Position numbers and translations under genes: made by a program. Positions 28,294-35,550 of a stretch of DNA of 64,000 bases are shown in pieces (the first letter of the stretch is position 1; each line of letters starts with the position of its first letter). The notes beneath the pieces were generated by a model. The model saw only the letters and a list, made by a program, of their open reading frames with translations, did no database searches and was not told the origin of the DNA. The DNA comes from JAOUJD01 sp963811265 (GTDB taxonomy: Bacteria > Pseudomonadota > Gammaproteobacteria > Burkholderiales > Burkholderiaceae_F): the NCBI GenBank assembly GCA_963811265.1, contig CAWEQS010000002.1, forward strand, positions 1 through 64,000. Reading direction: 5' to 3'.

Positions 28294-29784
28294 TCAACGA
28301 CTCAATGACTCCGCAAGTTTTCGGAACGGCGCCGTCCAGCGCCACGAACGCGAGTTCGTCACCTCCTGGTAGAGGCGATGCAAGCGTGCTTCTTCTTCTC
28401 GAAGCTGCGCGAGCGCAGCGTCTGCGACGGACAGTCGCTGATTCAACTCGTCGATGATCCCGGCGCGTTCCCAGGCAAGCCGCTGCACCGACTCGAACGC
28501 CTGCTGGAGTTGTTCAATCCGTTCCTCGTGCTGCTTGATGTCTTCGGCCCGTTCCAGCGCCAGCGCCTGAACCACCTGCAACGCTGCATCGGTGCGGTCC
28601 AGCGCCTCGGCACGCTCGCGCGCCAGCACCTGCACCTCCTGCAGCGCCGCTTCCGTCCGGTCGATCGCCTCGGCACGCTCCCGCGCCAGCACCTGCACCT
28701 CCTGCAGCGCCGCTTCCGTCCGGTCGAGCGCCTCGGCACGCTCCCGCGCCAGCACCTGCACCTCCTGCAGCGCCGCTTCCGTCCGGTCGATCGCCTCGGC
28801 ACGCTCCCGCGCCAGCACCTGCACTCCGTCGAGCGCCCGTTGCAGAGCATCCCGCTGGGCCTCGGCAGCCGCCGCCCGCTCAACAGCGCGCCGTCCTTCA
28901 CGCAGTTCCACCGTATTCGGTGTGTCCGCGGCAGCGAGAACCGGACGCCAGCGGTCCAGCGCCTTGCACCAACGCTGCGCTTGCTCCTGCAGAGGCTGCA
29001 CTTCGACGGAAAAGGACTGCTGCGCGTGGATTCGAAGGCCGGCGTAGACGTCTTGCACGAGATCCATCAACTCGCCTCCGCCGCGCAAGTCCTGTTCGGC
29101 GTGCCTTGAGTGACGCAACCGCTCGTCCAGGAAGTTCCTGGAGAACTCGTCCAGCGAACGCGCATCCGGCTGTTGTCCGACAAGTTGGCCCAGGCGCGCT
29201 ATCTCGCCATGCGGGTCCTGCATCAACAGGTCGTAGTCCATGACGAGGCGCGGGAGATCCGCGCAGGCCGCCAAGCCGGAAAGCGTGTAGTCGAGCCACA
29301 GCAGGTGGCTGCGCTCCGGACCCAGCTTGTCCCGCTTCGAGAGGGAGTCGGCAACACTCAGGGGATGTCGCAGCGTGATGACGGCAACCGAGGTTGCTGG
29401 CTGCACCGACATCGCCTCGCGCCACATCGCCCCGAGACGTGCGCAGCGCGGATCCTTGAAGCCGTAGCGTGGATTCTCGTCAAGTCGGCGGCGGAGCAGG
29501 TCGGCCGCCTCGTCGATGAACCCCGCCTTCCCGAGGCGATCCGACTCCGACTTCGAAACGGGCGTCAGGCTGGACCAGTTGCGCCCCAGATGTGCAAGGG
29601 CGCGGTCGTTGAGCGCCACCACATCGAGGTCCTCCCAGAACCCCTTCTCGTTGTCTTCCTTGCCGGGCATCAGATGGCTGCCAAGCGAAATGCCGACAAC
29701 CTCCAGCGCCTTCGCGATGGCGCTCGTACCGCTCCGATGCATTCCGAGCACGGCGACCAGGAGGGACGACTTCGCGCTAGACAC
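28294..29784 (-). CDS. Sulfotransferase with long C-terminal coiled coil
   Basis: 496 residues. The N-terminal half is a PAPS-dependent sulfotransferase fold: VLGMHRSGTSAIAKALE is the 5'-phosphosulfate loop and LRHPLSVADSLSKRD the 3'-phosphate region. From about residue 300 to 470 it is a charged coiled coil built partly from 21-residue (three-heptad) repeats such as VLARERAEAIDRTEAALQEV. The end, SRSWRWTAPFRKLAESLSR, matches the S-W-R-x-T-x-P-x-R motif found after coiled coils in glycosyltransferases of polymer-export systems. GTG at 29784 overlaps the wzt stop by eight bases. It may sulfate the polymer while docked to the exporter. Confidence 0.82.
   Translation of the reverse strand: MSSAKSSLLVAVLGMHRSGTSAIAKALEVVGISLGSHLMPGKEDNEKGFWEDLDVVALNDRALAHLGRNWSSLTPVSKSESDRLGKAGFIDEAADLLRRRLDENPRYGFKDPRCARLGAMWREAMSVQPATSVAVITLRHPLSVADSLSKRDKLGPERSHLLWLDYTLSGLAACADLPRLVMDYDLLMQDPHGEIARLGQLVGQQPDARSLDEFSRNFLDERLRHSRHAEQDLRGGGELMDLVQDVYAGLRIHAQQSFSVEVQPLQEQAQRWCKALDRWRPVLAAADTPNTVELREGRRAVERAAAAEAQRDALQRALDGVQVLARERAEAIDRTEAALQEVQVLARERAEALDRTEAALQEVQVLARERAEAIDRTEAALQEVQVLARERAEALDRTDAALQVVQALALERAEDIKQHEERIEQLQQAFESVQRLAWERAGIIDELNQRLSVADAALAQLREEEARLHRLYQEVTNSRSWRWTAPFRKLAESLSR
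28585..28840 (-). repeat. 63-bp tandem repeat within the sulfotransferase coiled coil
   Basis: About four near-identical 63-base units in phase with the reading frame. The marker GGCACGCTC recurs at 28609, 28672, 28735 and 28798, exactly 63 apart. Each unit encodes 21 residues, three heptads, so copy number changes would lengthen or shorten the coiled coil without breaking the frame. Confidence 0.9.
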
Positions 29785-31204
29785 GTTGGCCGACCTCGTT
29801 CGCGTGCTCTTCAGCGGAGGAGACCGCTTCGACCGTTGCGGTGCAGGAGAAGTCCATCAGGCCGGTCATCGTGTCGGCCTCCTCGGGTACGACCCGGAAC
29901 ATCAGGGCATCGATCACCCGGTGAACGTAGGTCTCCTCCCCCTCGACGTCCGCCACGACTCCGGCGTTCATGAAGTAGACGCCCGCTACAAGCCGGCAAG
30001 TGAACTCGAACTGCACTTTCACTTCCGACCCCGCATCGACCAGTTCCAGCGTTGGCGTGCCGGGAGGCGTAGTCGCGGCGCCACCGAGCTCGATGCCGGT
30101 GAGCGACTTCACCATCATGCCGAAACGGACGTGCGTCGTTGGCTTGTCGAAAACGGCCAAGTAGCGGTAGCTGTACCTGCGTCCACGGACCAGGTGGTTC
30201 ACGTGGTCTCCGCGACTGTTGAAGAGTCCCCAGTCTTCGAGACGCGCTCCGCGCGGTTCGTAGTGCACGGTGCTCGACGCCCTGAGCTGAGGATCGAACG
30301 CCTCCCGGTCCGTGCCGAGTGCGGCATCGGCGAATTGCGCTCTGCCGCTTTCCGGGCCGCCCGGCACAACCGCGCGCGCTTGCTCCTGGGCGCCCGTGCC
30401 AGCCCGCAATGCCCGACGGACCACGGCCCGCTGCTCCGCCGGCGCATACAGCAGCCGCTGGTAGTTGGCGACGATCCGCTTCGGTTCGCCGGCGACCAGC
30501 AACTCGCCGTCGTCCAGAAGCAGTGCGCGATCGCACAGTTCGACGACAGTGCCCGCCGAGTGCGAAACGAACAGGATCGTCACGCCACGCTTGCGCATCG
30601 CTTCGATCCGCCCGTAGCACTTGCGCTGGAAACGCTCATCGCCGACGGACAAGGCCTCGTCCACGACGAGCAGGCTCGGCTCGACATGGATCGCCACCGA
30701 AAACGCAAGGCGCACCACCATGCCGCTCGAGTACGTCTTGATCGGCTGGTCGATGAACTCGCCGATCTCGGCAAATGCCAGGACTTCGTCGAGACGCGCT
30801 GCGGTCTCCGAGCGGGACAAGCCGAGGACAGCGGCGTACAGGAAAACGTTCTCCCGACCCGTGAATTCCGGATTGAAACCGGACCCGAGTTCGAGCAAGG
30901 CGGCGATTCGTCCCTGCGCGTCGATCGTTCCGGCCGTCTGATGCAGCGTGCCGCAGATCAATTGCAGCAGCGTCGACTTGCCGCTTCCGTTGCGACCGAC
31001 GATGCCGACCGTCTCGCCGGCATGGACCTCGAACGACACGTCGCGCAGCGCCCAGAACTCCCGGTAGTACCGAGGCTCCGGCCGGCCGAAGAACCGCGCC
31101 ATCCGGGGCAGGATGAACTGCTTGAGCCGGTCGCGCGGCTGCGCGTAGATCGGGTAGCACTTGGCCAGCCCGGCGACGCGCAAGGCGATCGGTCGGTGGG
31201 TCAA
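29777..31204 (-). CDS. wzt: Polysaccharide ABC exporter ATP-binding protein with Wzt-type C-terminal domain
   Basis: 475 residues, energises Wzm. Walker A is GRNGSGKST near 79-87, the signature YSSGMVVRLAF near 170, Walker B LLVVDEALSVGD near 188. From about residue 310 a beta-sandwich follows (YSYRYLAVFDKPTTHVRFGMMVKSLTG), the polymer-binding Wzt_C domain that recognises modified chain ends in E. coli O8/O9a. The start is TTG at 31204, with GAGG five bases upstream; no better in-frame start precedes the conserved LRVAGLAKCY. Downstream of wzm by 24 bases and overlapping the sulfotransferase gene. Confidence 0.93.
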   Translation of the reverse strand: MTHRPIALRVAGLAKCYPIYAQPRDRLKQFILPRMARFFGRPEPRYYREFWALRDVSFEVHAGETVGIVGRNGSGKSTLLQLICGTLHQTAGTIDAQGRIAALLELGSGFNPEFTGRENVFLYAAVLGLSRSETAARLDEVLAFAEIGEFIDQPIKTYSSGMVVRLAFSVAIHVEPSLLVVDEALSVGDERFQRKCYGRIEAMRKRGVTILFVSHSAGTVVELCDRALLLDDGELLVAGEPKRIVANYQRLLYAPAEQRAVVRRALRAGTGAQEQARAVVPGGPESGRAQFADAALGTDREAFDPQLRASSTVHYEPRGARLEDWGLFNSRGDHVNHLVRGRRYSYRYLAVFDKPTTHVRFGMMVKSLTGIELGGAATTPPGTPTLELVDAGSEVKVQFEFTCRLVAGVYFMNAGVVADVEGEETYVHRVIDALMFRVVPEEADTMTGLMDFSCTATVEAVSSAEEHANEVGQRV

Positions 31205-31228
31205 GGCGCCCTCACGCGACGGTTCCCC

Positions 31229-32050
31229 TCAAAGCACATCCGCGAACCCCTTGCGCGTCTTCTGGAACCAGGCGAAGCCGGCCCATGCCATCAACGACCC
31301 GGTCAGGAGCGTCGCCGCCCACGACCATGCGTCGGGAACGCGCCCGCGGAACAGGACGTCGCGCGACATCTCGATCGGCATCGTCAAGGGGTTCAGGTAG
31401 AACCAGCCACGCAGGTCCTCCGGCACGGCGGTGAGCGGGTAGAACACCGGCGCCAGGAAGAGCAGTGCCGTCACCAGCACCGAGATCGCCTGTCCCACGT
31501 CGCGCAGATAGACACCGAGCGACGCCAGCAGCCAGGACAGCCCCAGCGCCAACAACACCACGGGGAGCATCACCAGCGGAAACAGCAGCGCCGTCACCGG
31601 CGGGACGCCTGCGATTGCCAGGTGCGCAACGAGCCAGACGACCAGGCTCACGCCGAAGTGGAACAGCGCGGCGGCTAGCACCACGGGCGGGAGGATCTCG
31701 AGCGGGAACACGACCTTCTTGACGTAGTTCACATTGCTAAGGATGAGGGTGGGCGCGCGCAGCAGGCACTCGGAAAACAGGTTGAACACCAGCATCCCGA
31801 CGAACAGCACGAGCGCAAACTCCGCTCGTGACTCGGTCGGATCCGTGCCCCACCGCGCCCTGAAGACCACGCCGAACACGAACGTGTACACGAGCAGCAT
31901 CAGCATCGGCGTGACCAGCGACCAGGTCAGCCCGAGCAGCGAACCCCGGTACCGGCCAAGCACATCGCGCTGCGCAAGGCTCGCCAGCAGCCCGCGATGG
32001 CGAAACGCACTCGACAGCAGCGCGAGCGGGGACGTCGGAAACGACTGCAT
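31229..32050 (-). CDS. wzm: Polysaccharide ABC exporter permease
   Basis: 273-residue ABC-2 type permease with six membrane helices. It has the family's N-terminal RDVLGRYRGSLLGLTWSLVTPMLMLLVYTFVFGVVF and the C-terminal FYLNPLTMPIEMSRDVLF. It forms the inner-membrane channel that exports completed polysaccharide with Wzt. ATG at 32050 gives MQSFPTSPLALL; the frame is open further upstream but without similarity. It is the first gene of the long minus-strand block, divergent from the acyltransferase gene with about 200 bases between starts, where the block's promoter should lie. Confidence 0.93.
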   Translation of the reverse strand: MQSFPTSPLALLSSAFRHRGLLASLAQRDVLGRYRGSLLGLTWSLVTPMLMLLVYTFVFGVVFRARWGTDPTESRAEFALVLFVGMLVFNLFSECLLRAPTLILSNVNYVKKVVFPLEILPPVVLAAALFHFGVSLVVWLVAHLAIAGVPPVTALLFPLVMLPVVLLALGLSWLLASLGVYLRDVGQAISVLVTALLFLAPVFYPLTAVPEDLRGWFYLNPLTMPIEMSRDVLFRGRVPDAWSWAATLLTGSLMAWAGFAWFQKTRKGFADVL

Positions 32051-32252
32051 TGGGGTCTCGGGCGGTTGCCCCAAACGGTATTGGAATGCGGAACCCCGAA
32101 TGATAGGCGACCTTGCCGCAGGCCCCAGGAACAGCATCACGCCCGGTCGCATCGCCGGGAGTTGATCTGCAGCACACCGCAGCTGGGAAGCGCGCAAGTG
32201 ACCGGCGGGGCGACGCCGCCGAGGTGCCTGCTGGCTACACTTCGCCCCCGCC

Positions 32253-33326
32253 ATGCCTGCGAATCTTCCGTCGACGCCCGCGGGCGCGCCTCAGCGTTAC
32301 GCGGCCCTCGACGGCCTGCGGGGCATCGCTGCGCTGCTCGTCGTGGCCAGTCATCTCGGAAATGCAGGGATGCCGCTGGTACCCGGACTGGATTTCTCGG
32401 GGACCGGGAAGTACGGCGTCTACCTCTTCTTTGTCCTGAGCGCGTTCCTGCTCACCGAGCAACTCCTGAAACGACCCCTCGGTGACTGGCGCCGGCTGGA
32501 GCCGTGGCGGCGGTACTTCGCGCGGCGGGTATTGAGGATCTTCCCGCTATACGTCGTGGTGCTGGTCGGATCGTGGGCCCTGGCGGGGACGGGCTGGGTC
32601 ATCGCGCTGGACACGCCCGAGTTGCTGCGGCACCTCGCCCTGCTCGAAGGCAAGAACATCTTCTGGAGCGTGCCGGTCGAGTTCAAGTACTACTTTGCGA
32701 TTCCGCTGGTGGCCATCGCTGTCGCGACGCTGAAGGCCCGATGGCCGCAGGCGGCGTCGCTCGCCGCCCCGGGCCTTCTGGCGGCCGCCACCGGGGCCGC
32801 GCTGCTCCTCTGGCCTCCGGCTCAGTCGCCCGTGAACAGCGACCGGCTGGTGGACTACCTTGCCGTCTTCTTCTGTGGATCCGCCGCCGCCGTGCTGTCG
32901 CACTGGCGCCCCGCGGGCGTCGGGCTCGGTCGCCCTGTCCTGCTGCAGGCGTTGGGCCTGGCCTTGCTGGTCGGGATTGCTCTGCTTGCACCAGCGAGCC
33001 TGCGAGCGATCGGCTTCGACGTCGCCAACGACGCGATGCACCGGTCTTTCCTGCTGTTCGGGCTCTTGTGGAGCGGAGTTCTGCTGTGCGTTCGCCACTC
33101 GGATGGCCCGCTATCCAGGATCTTTGCCTGGGCACCGCTGCGCGCCTGCGGCCATTGGTGTTTCGGGATCTACCTGCTCCACATGACACCGTTGTTGATG
33201 CTCGAGCACGGAGGGTGGAACGCGACCCTGCGTGCATGGATCGTGCTTGCGCTGACCCTGACGGCCGCTGCTGCCGCCTATCGCGGCATCGAGCGTCCGT
33301 TCATTCGGTGGGGTGCACGTCTCTAG
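32253..33326 (+). CDS. Acyltransferase 3 family membrane protein
   Basis: 357 residues with about ten membrane helices, OafA/YrhL type. It begins MPANLPSTPAGAPQRYAALDGLRGIAALLVVASH, where the R-G-I-A-A-x-x-V-x-x-x-H pattern holds the catalytic His. FFVLSAFLLTEQLL and RRVLRIFPLY follow, as in PF01757 proteins. It transfers an acyl group, usually acetyl, to sugars of O-antigen or exopolysaccharide at the inner membrane. It is alone on the plus strand, divergent from wzm. About 530 non-coding bases follow. Confidence 0.88.
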   Translation: MPANLPSTPAGAPQRYAALDGLRGIAALLVVASHLGNAGMPLVPGLDFSGTGKYGVYLFFVLSAFLLTEQLLKRPLGDWRRLEPWRRYFARRVLRIFPLYVVVLVGSWALAGTGWVIALDTPELLRHLALLEGKNIFWSVPVEFKYYFAIPLVAIAVATLKARWPQAASLAAPGLLAAATGAALLLWPPAQSPVNSDRLVDYLAVFFCGSAAAVLSHWRPAGVGLGRPVLLQALGLALLVGIALLAPASLRAIGFDVANDAMHRSFLLFGLLWSGVLLCVRHSDGPLSRIFAWAPLRACGHWCFGIYLLHMTPLLMLEHGGWNATLRAWIVLALTLTAAAAAYRGIERPFIRWGARL

Positions 33327-33626
33327 GCCTCCCAACCTGTTTCTGGCGCACTTCCGCAGAATGAATTTGCGCATGTGTATCGATCGCGCAACAAACGCCC
33401 AAACCCGAGATTCACCGGCGAATCCGCCTCAATTCGCAGCTTCGGTGGCCGCACGGTGCCCAGACTCCGCTGAAATCGCGTCCTCCGGACGCTCACTTGT
33501 CCCTCTGGGAGAGAAAAGTGCGCGATTCGGGCCCTCCAACGACGCCGGCGCGGTCACGCCGGAGAGAAAAATTGCGCCGAGAGATTGCAGTCGGTCAACG
33601 TCGCTTGTGAACGCTCACGCCCTGCG
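33327..33626. other. Non-coding gap downstream of the acyltransferase gene
   Basis: No convincing gene, RNA or terminator was found in this stretch. It is less G+C-rich than the surrounding genes and lies upstream of the strong promoter-like element at 33627. It may hold regulator sites for the surface-protein gene. Confidence 0.4.
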
Positions 33627-33656
33627 TTGACGTTGCCAGAAAGCGCGTACTACTAT
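33627..33656 (+). promoter_or_regulatory. Sigma-70 promoter of the surface-protein gene
   Basis: TTGACG at 33627-33632 and TACTAT at 33651-33656 are separated by 18 bases. Each hexamer has five of six consensus positions. Transcription would start near 33663, giving an untranslated leader of about 200 bases before the ATG at 33861. A small hairpin (CCTTC/GAAGG, 33690-33703) sits early in that leader. Confidence 0.65.
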
Positions 33657-33836
33657 CCCTGACGCGTTTGGGGGCTGCATTGCGGCTTACCTTCGCAGGA
33701 AGGGGGGTGACTTGGATGACATCTAGAAGCAATGGGGTCGTGCTCACATCACCAACACCTTTCGTGTCGGCGCCGGCATTCAGAGGGTAGGAGCGGTTCA
33801 GGTGCCCAAGCGATTTCTTAGTGTCCGTTACATCAA

Positions 33837-33850
33837 TCCTAAGCTTAGGA
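33837..33850 (+). promoter_or_regulatory. 14-bp palindrome overlapping the ribosome-binding site
   Basis: TCCTAAGCTTAGGA is a perfect inverted repeat whose right half supplies most of the Shine-Dalgarno AGGAG (33847-33851), nine bases before the ATG. In RNA it could form a five-base-pair stem with the loop AGCU and hide the ribosome-binding site. As DNA it could be an operator. This site also fixes the start of the downstream gene. Confidence 0.55.
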
Positions 33851-33860
33851 GCAAAAAAGC

Positions 33861-35282
33861 ATGTCTCTGCACATGAACAAGAAAGTCATCGCTGTAGCAA
33901 TCGGTGGACTGTTTGCAGCCGCCGGTGCGCAAGCTGAAGTCATCATCAGCGCCCCAACAGTTGTTCCCGCGGCTATCGCTTCAGAAGCCGTGGTTGCTAC
34001 TACGGGCACGACGTTTACCAATGTGGGCGGCACGCTGAATCTGAGGACGGCGTTGAAGTACTCGTTTTCGGACACCGAAGTCCGGTACGCCCGGATCGAA
34101 TGCGCCCCACACATCCGGTTTTTAGCCGGTTCCGCGGTTGTTCCAAGTGACCTGGCGAGCACCGCTGTAGGTGCGATCAATGGCCTCGGCACCAACGCCA
34201 TCAACTTTTCCATCACGGCCGTGGGTAACGGCCTGACGGCAACGGACGAACTCAGCATTACCGGCAACCGCAGTCTCATCGAGAACAAGTCTGGTAACTG
34301 CACGTACGGCCTGTACGACCAGCCCTCGCAAGCCGCCGCGGGCGGAACGATCGGACGGATCGCGGTGGTGGCGGACAAGCCCTACCTCGTCAGTGCCCCG
34401 AGCTATGGCGCGAAAGTAACGTCGAACACGGTTGTCGCGAACGTGGAAGCCGTGCCGGCATTCTCCGACTTCGTGGTTGGCCCGAACAGCGGCCTTAACA
34501 CCGCCCGACTGGCGCTGATCGAATTTAACCTGATCAGCATTGTCGACCCCACCAAGACGCAACCGATCCTGCCCTCCGGCCTTCCGGGTACCTTGGCGGA
34601 TCTGCTTGGCTCGTCAACGACCCACAAGGTCGCGGGAGACTGGTCGGCGGCCGCGAACGCGAACGGCACGTACACAGGCGCGGCGGCGCTCGGTCGTGTC
34701 TACCTTGCCGGGGGAGGGTGCGTCGCCCCCGGTGTTCCGGCGACTTCCTTGAGCGCCACCGAGGCAGCCTGGGAAACCGGCGACGTCCCCGTCTCCCTCG
34801 AGCTCTGCTTCACGCCCCTCGCGGACGTGGCGATTCCGGCGTCAACGTACCAGTTCTCTACGGACGCGGTTTCCGAAGACTCGGACCTCTACACGACGCC
34901 GGACCTCGGTCCGCTTGCCTCGGGTGAGATCCAGCGCAACGGAACAACGCTCCAGGCGCCGCTCGCTCAGGTCACCCCGGGCTGGATCAGCCGGATGGCC
35001 CTGACCAACACGGGTACGATTGATCGTCCGTACACGATCACGGTGTTTGGTGAAGACGGCAATACGCTGGGCACAGCGAACCTGACCGGGATTGCGAAGG
35101 CTGGCAAGACGACTGTCGTTGACCTGACGACGGTTATCACCAGCTACACTGGAGCGCCGCGTGCGACGCTGAATGTCGTCGTGTCGGGCCCGAATGCACA
35201 GATCCAAGGCCTGTACCAGATCGTCAACGGGGCAACGGGCTCGATCAGCAACCATGTGATGGTCCGTCCGGGCACGAACTAA
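33861..35282 (+). CDS. Secreted surface-type protein of unknown family
   Basis: 473 residues. A Sec signal peptide (MSLHMNKKVIAVAIGGLFAA...GAQA) is followed by a mature protein rich in Ala, Thr, Val, Gly and Asn with no further hydrophobic helix. Four cysteines after the signal peptide (in IECAPH, SGNCTYG, GGGCVAP, LELCFT) could form two disulfides. The last ~100 residues (RMALTNTGTIDRPYTITVFGEDGN...) look like an immunoglobulin-like beta-sandwich. Base composition is less G+C-rich than its neighbours. It stands alone, with a good promoter, long leader, strong AGGAG site and strong terminator, as expected of an abundant cell-surface or S-layer-like protein. I do not recognise the family. Confidence 0.8.
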   Translation: MSLHMNKKVIAVAIGGLFAAAGAQAEVIISAPTVVPAAIASEAVVATTGTTFTNVGGTLNLRTALKYSFSDTEVRYARIECAPHIRFLAGSAVVPSDLASTAVGAINGLGTNAINFSITAVGNGLTATDELSITGNRSLIENKSGNCTYGLYDQPSQAAAGGTIGRIAVVADKPYLVSAPSYGAKVTSNTVVANVEAVPAFSDFVVGPNSGLNTARLALIEFNLISIVDPTKTQPILPSGLPGTLADLLGSSTTHKVAGDWSAAANANGTYTGAAALGRVYLAGGGCVAPGVPATSLSATEAAWETGDVPVSLELCFTPLADVAIPASTYQFSTDAVSEDSDLYTTPDLGPLASGEIQRNGTTLQAPLAQVTPGWISRMALTNTGTIDRPYTITVFGEDGNTLGTANLTGIAKAGKTTVVDLTTVITSYTGAPRATLNVVVSGPNAQIQGLYQIVNGATGSISNHVMVRPGTN

Positions 35283-35306
35283 TCCAGCCTCGCTGGTTAG
35301 TACTTG

Positions 35307-35338
35307 AAAAGGGCCCGCTTCGGCGGGCCCTTTTCTTT
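35307..35338 (+). terminator. Rho-independent terminator of the surface-protein gene
   Basis: A perfect 12-bp stem, AAAAGGGCCCGC paired with GCGGGCCCTTTT, with a TTCG tetraloop (35319-35322), followed by CTTT. It lies 25 bases after the TAA. The A and T runs on the two sides mean it could also work from the other strand. Confidence 0.93.
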
Positions 35339-35410
35339 GTCGGCGTCATCCGCCTCGGATCGCTTGCCGACAGGAACGGGCCTGACGGGGGCCACAGGAT
35401 GATGCCGTTT

Positions 35411-35450
35411 TCGCATGCGTACGCGGCGACGACTGCGCGTACGCATGCGA
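35411..35450. repeat. 15-bp perfect inverted repeat with 10-base loop
   Basis: TCGCATGCGTACGCG (35411-35425) and CGCGTACGCATGCGA (35436-35450) are exact reverse complements. There is no T-run, so it is not a standard terminator. It lies in the 268-base gap between the surface-protein gene and the convergent GT41 gene. It could be an operator, a processing site or a mobile palindromic element. Confidence 0.8.
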
Positions 35451-35550
35451 CAGCGAAGTTTGACTCCACTGGCTTGCGCGCATCTGTCAGGGGGCCTAAC
35501 CCGCGGCCATCCGCGGTCCGACCTTTTCTGCGCTACTGGCCACGCTCGGC

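Noticed and set aside
28585..28840. CRISPR-like regular spacing
   Set aside because: The units are contiguous, have no spacers and encode in-frame heptads; they are coding tandem repeats.
29516..31678. Long plus-strand open frame opposite wzt and wzm
   Set aside because: Antisense to two clear ABC-transporter genes, no recognisable motif.
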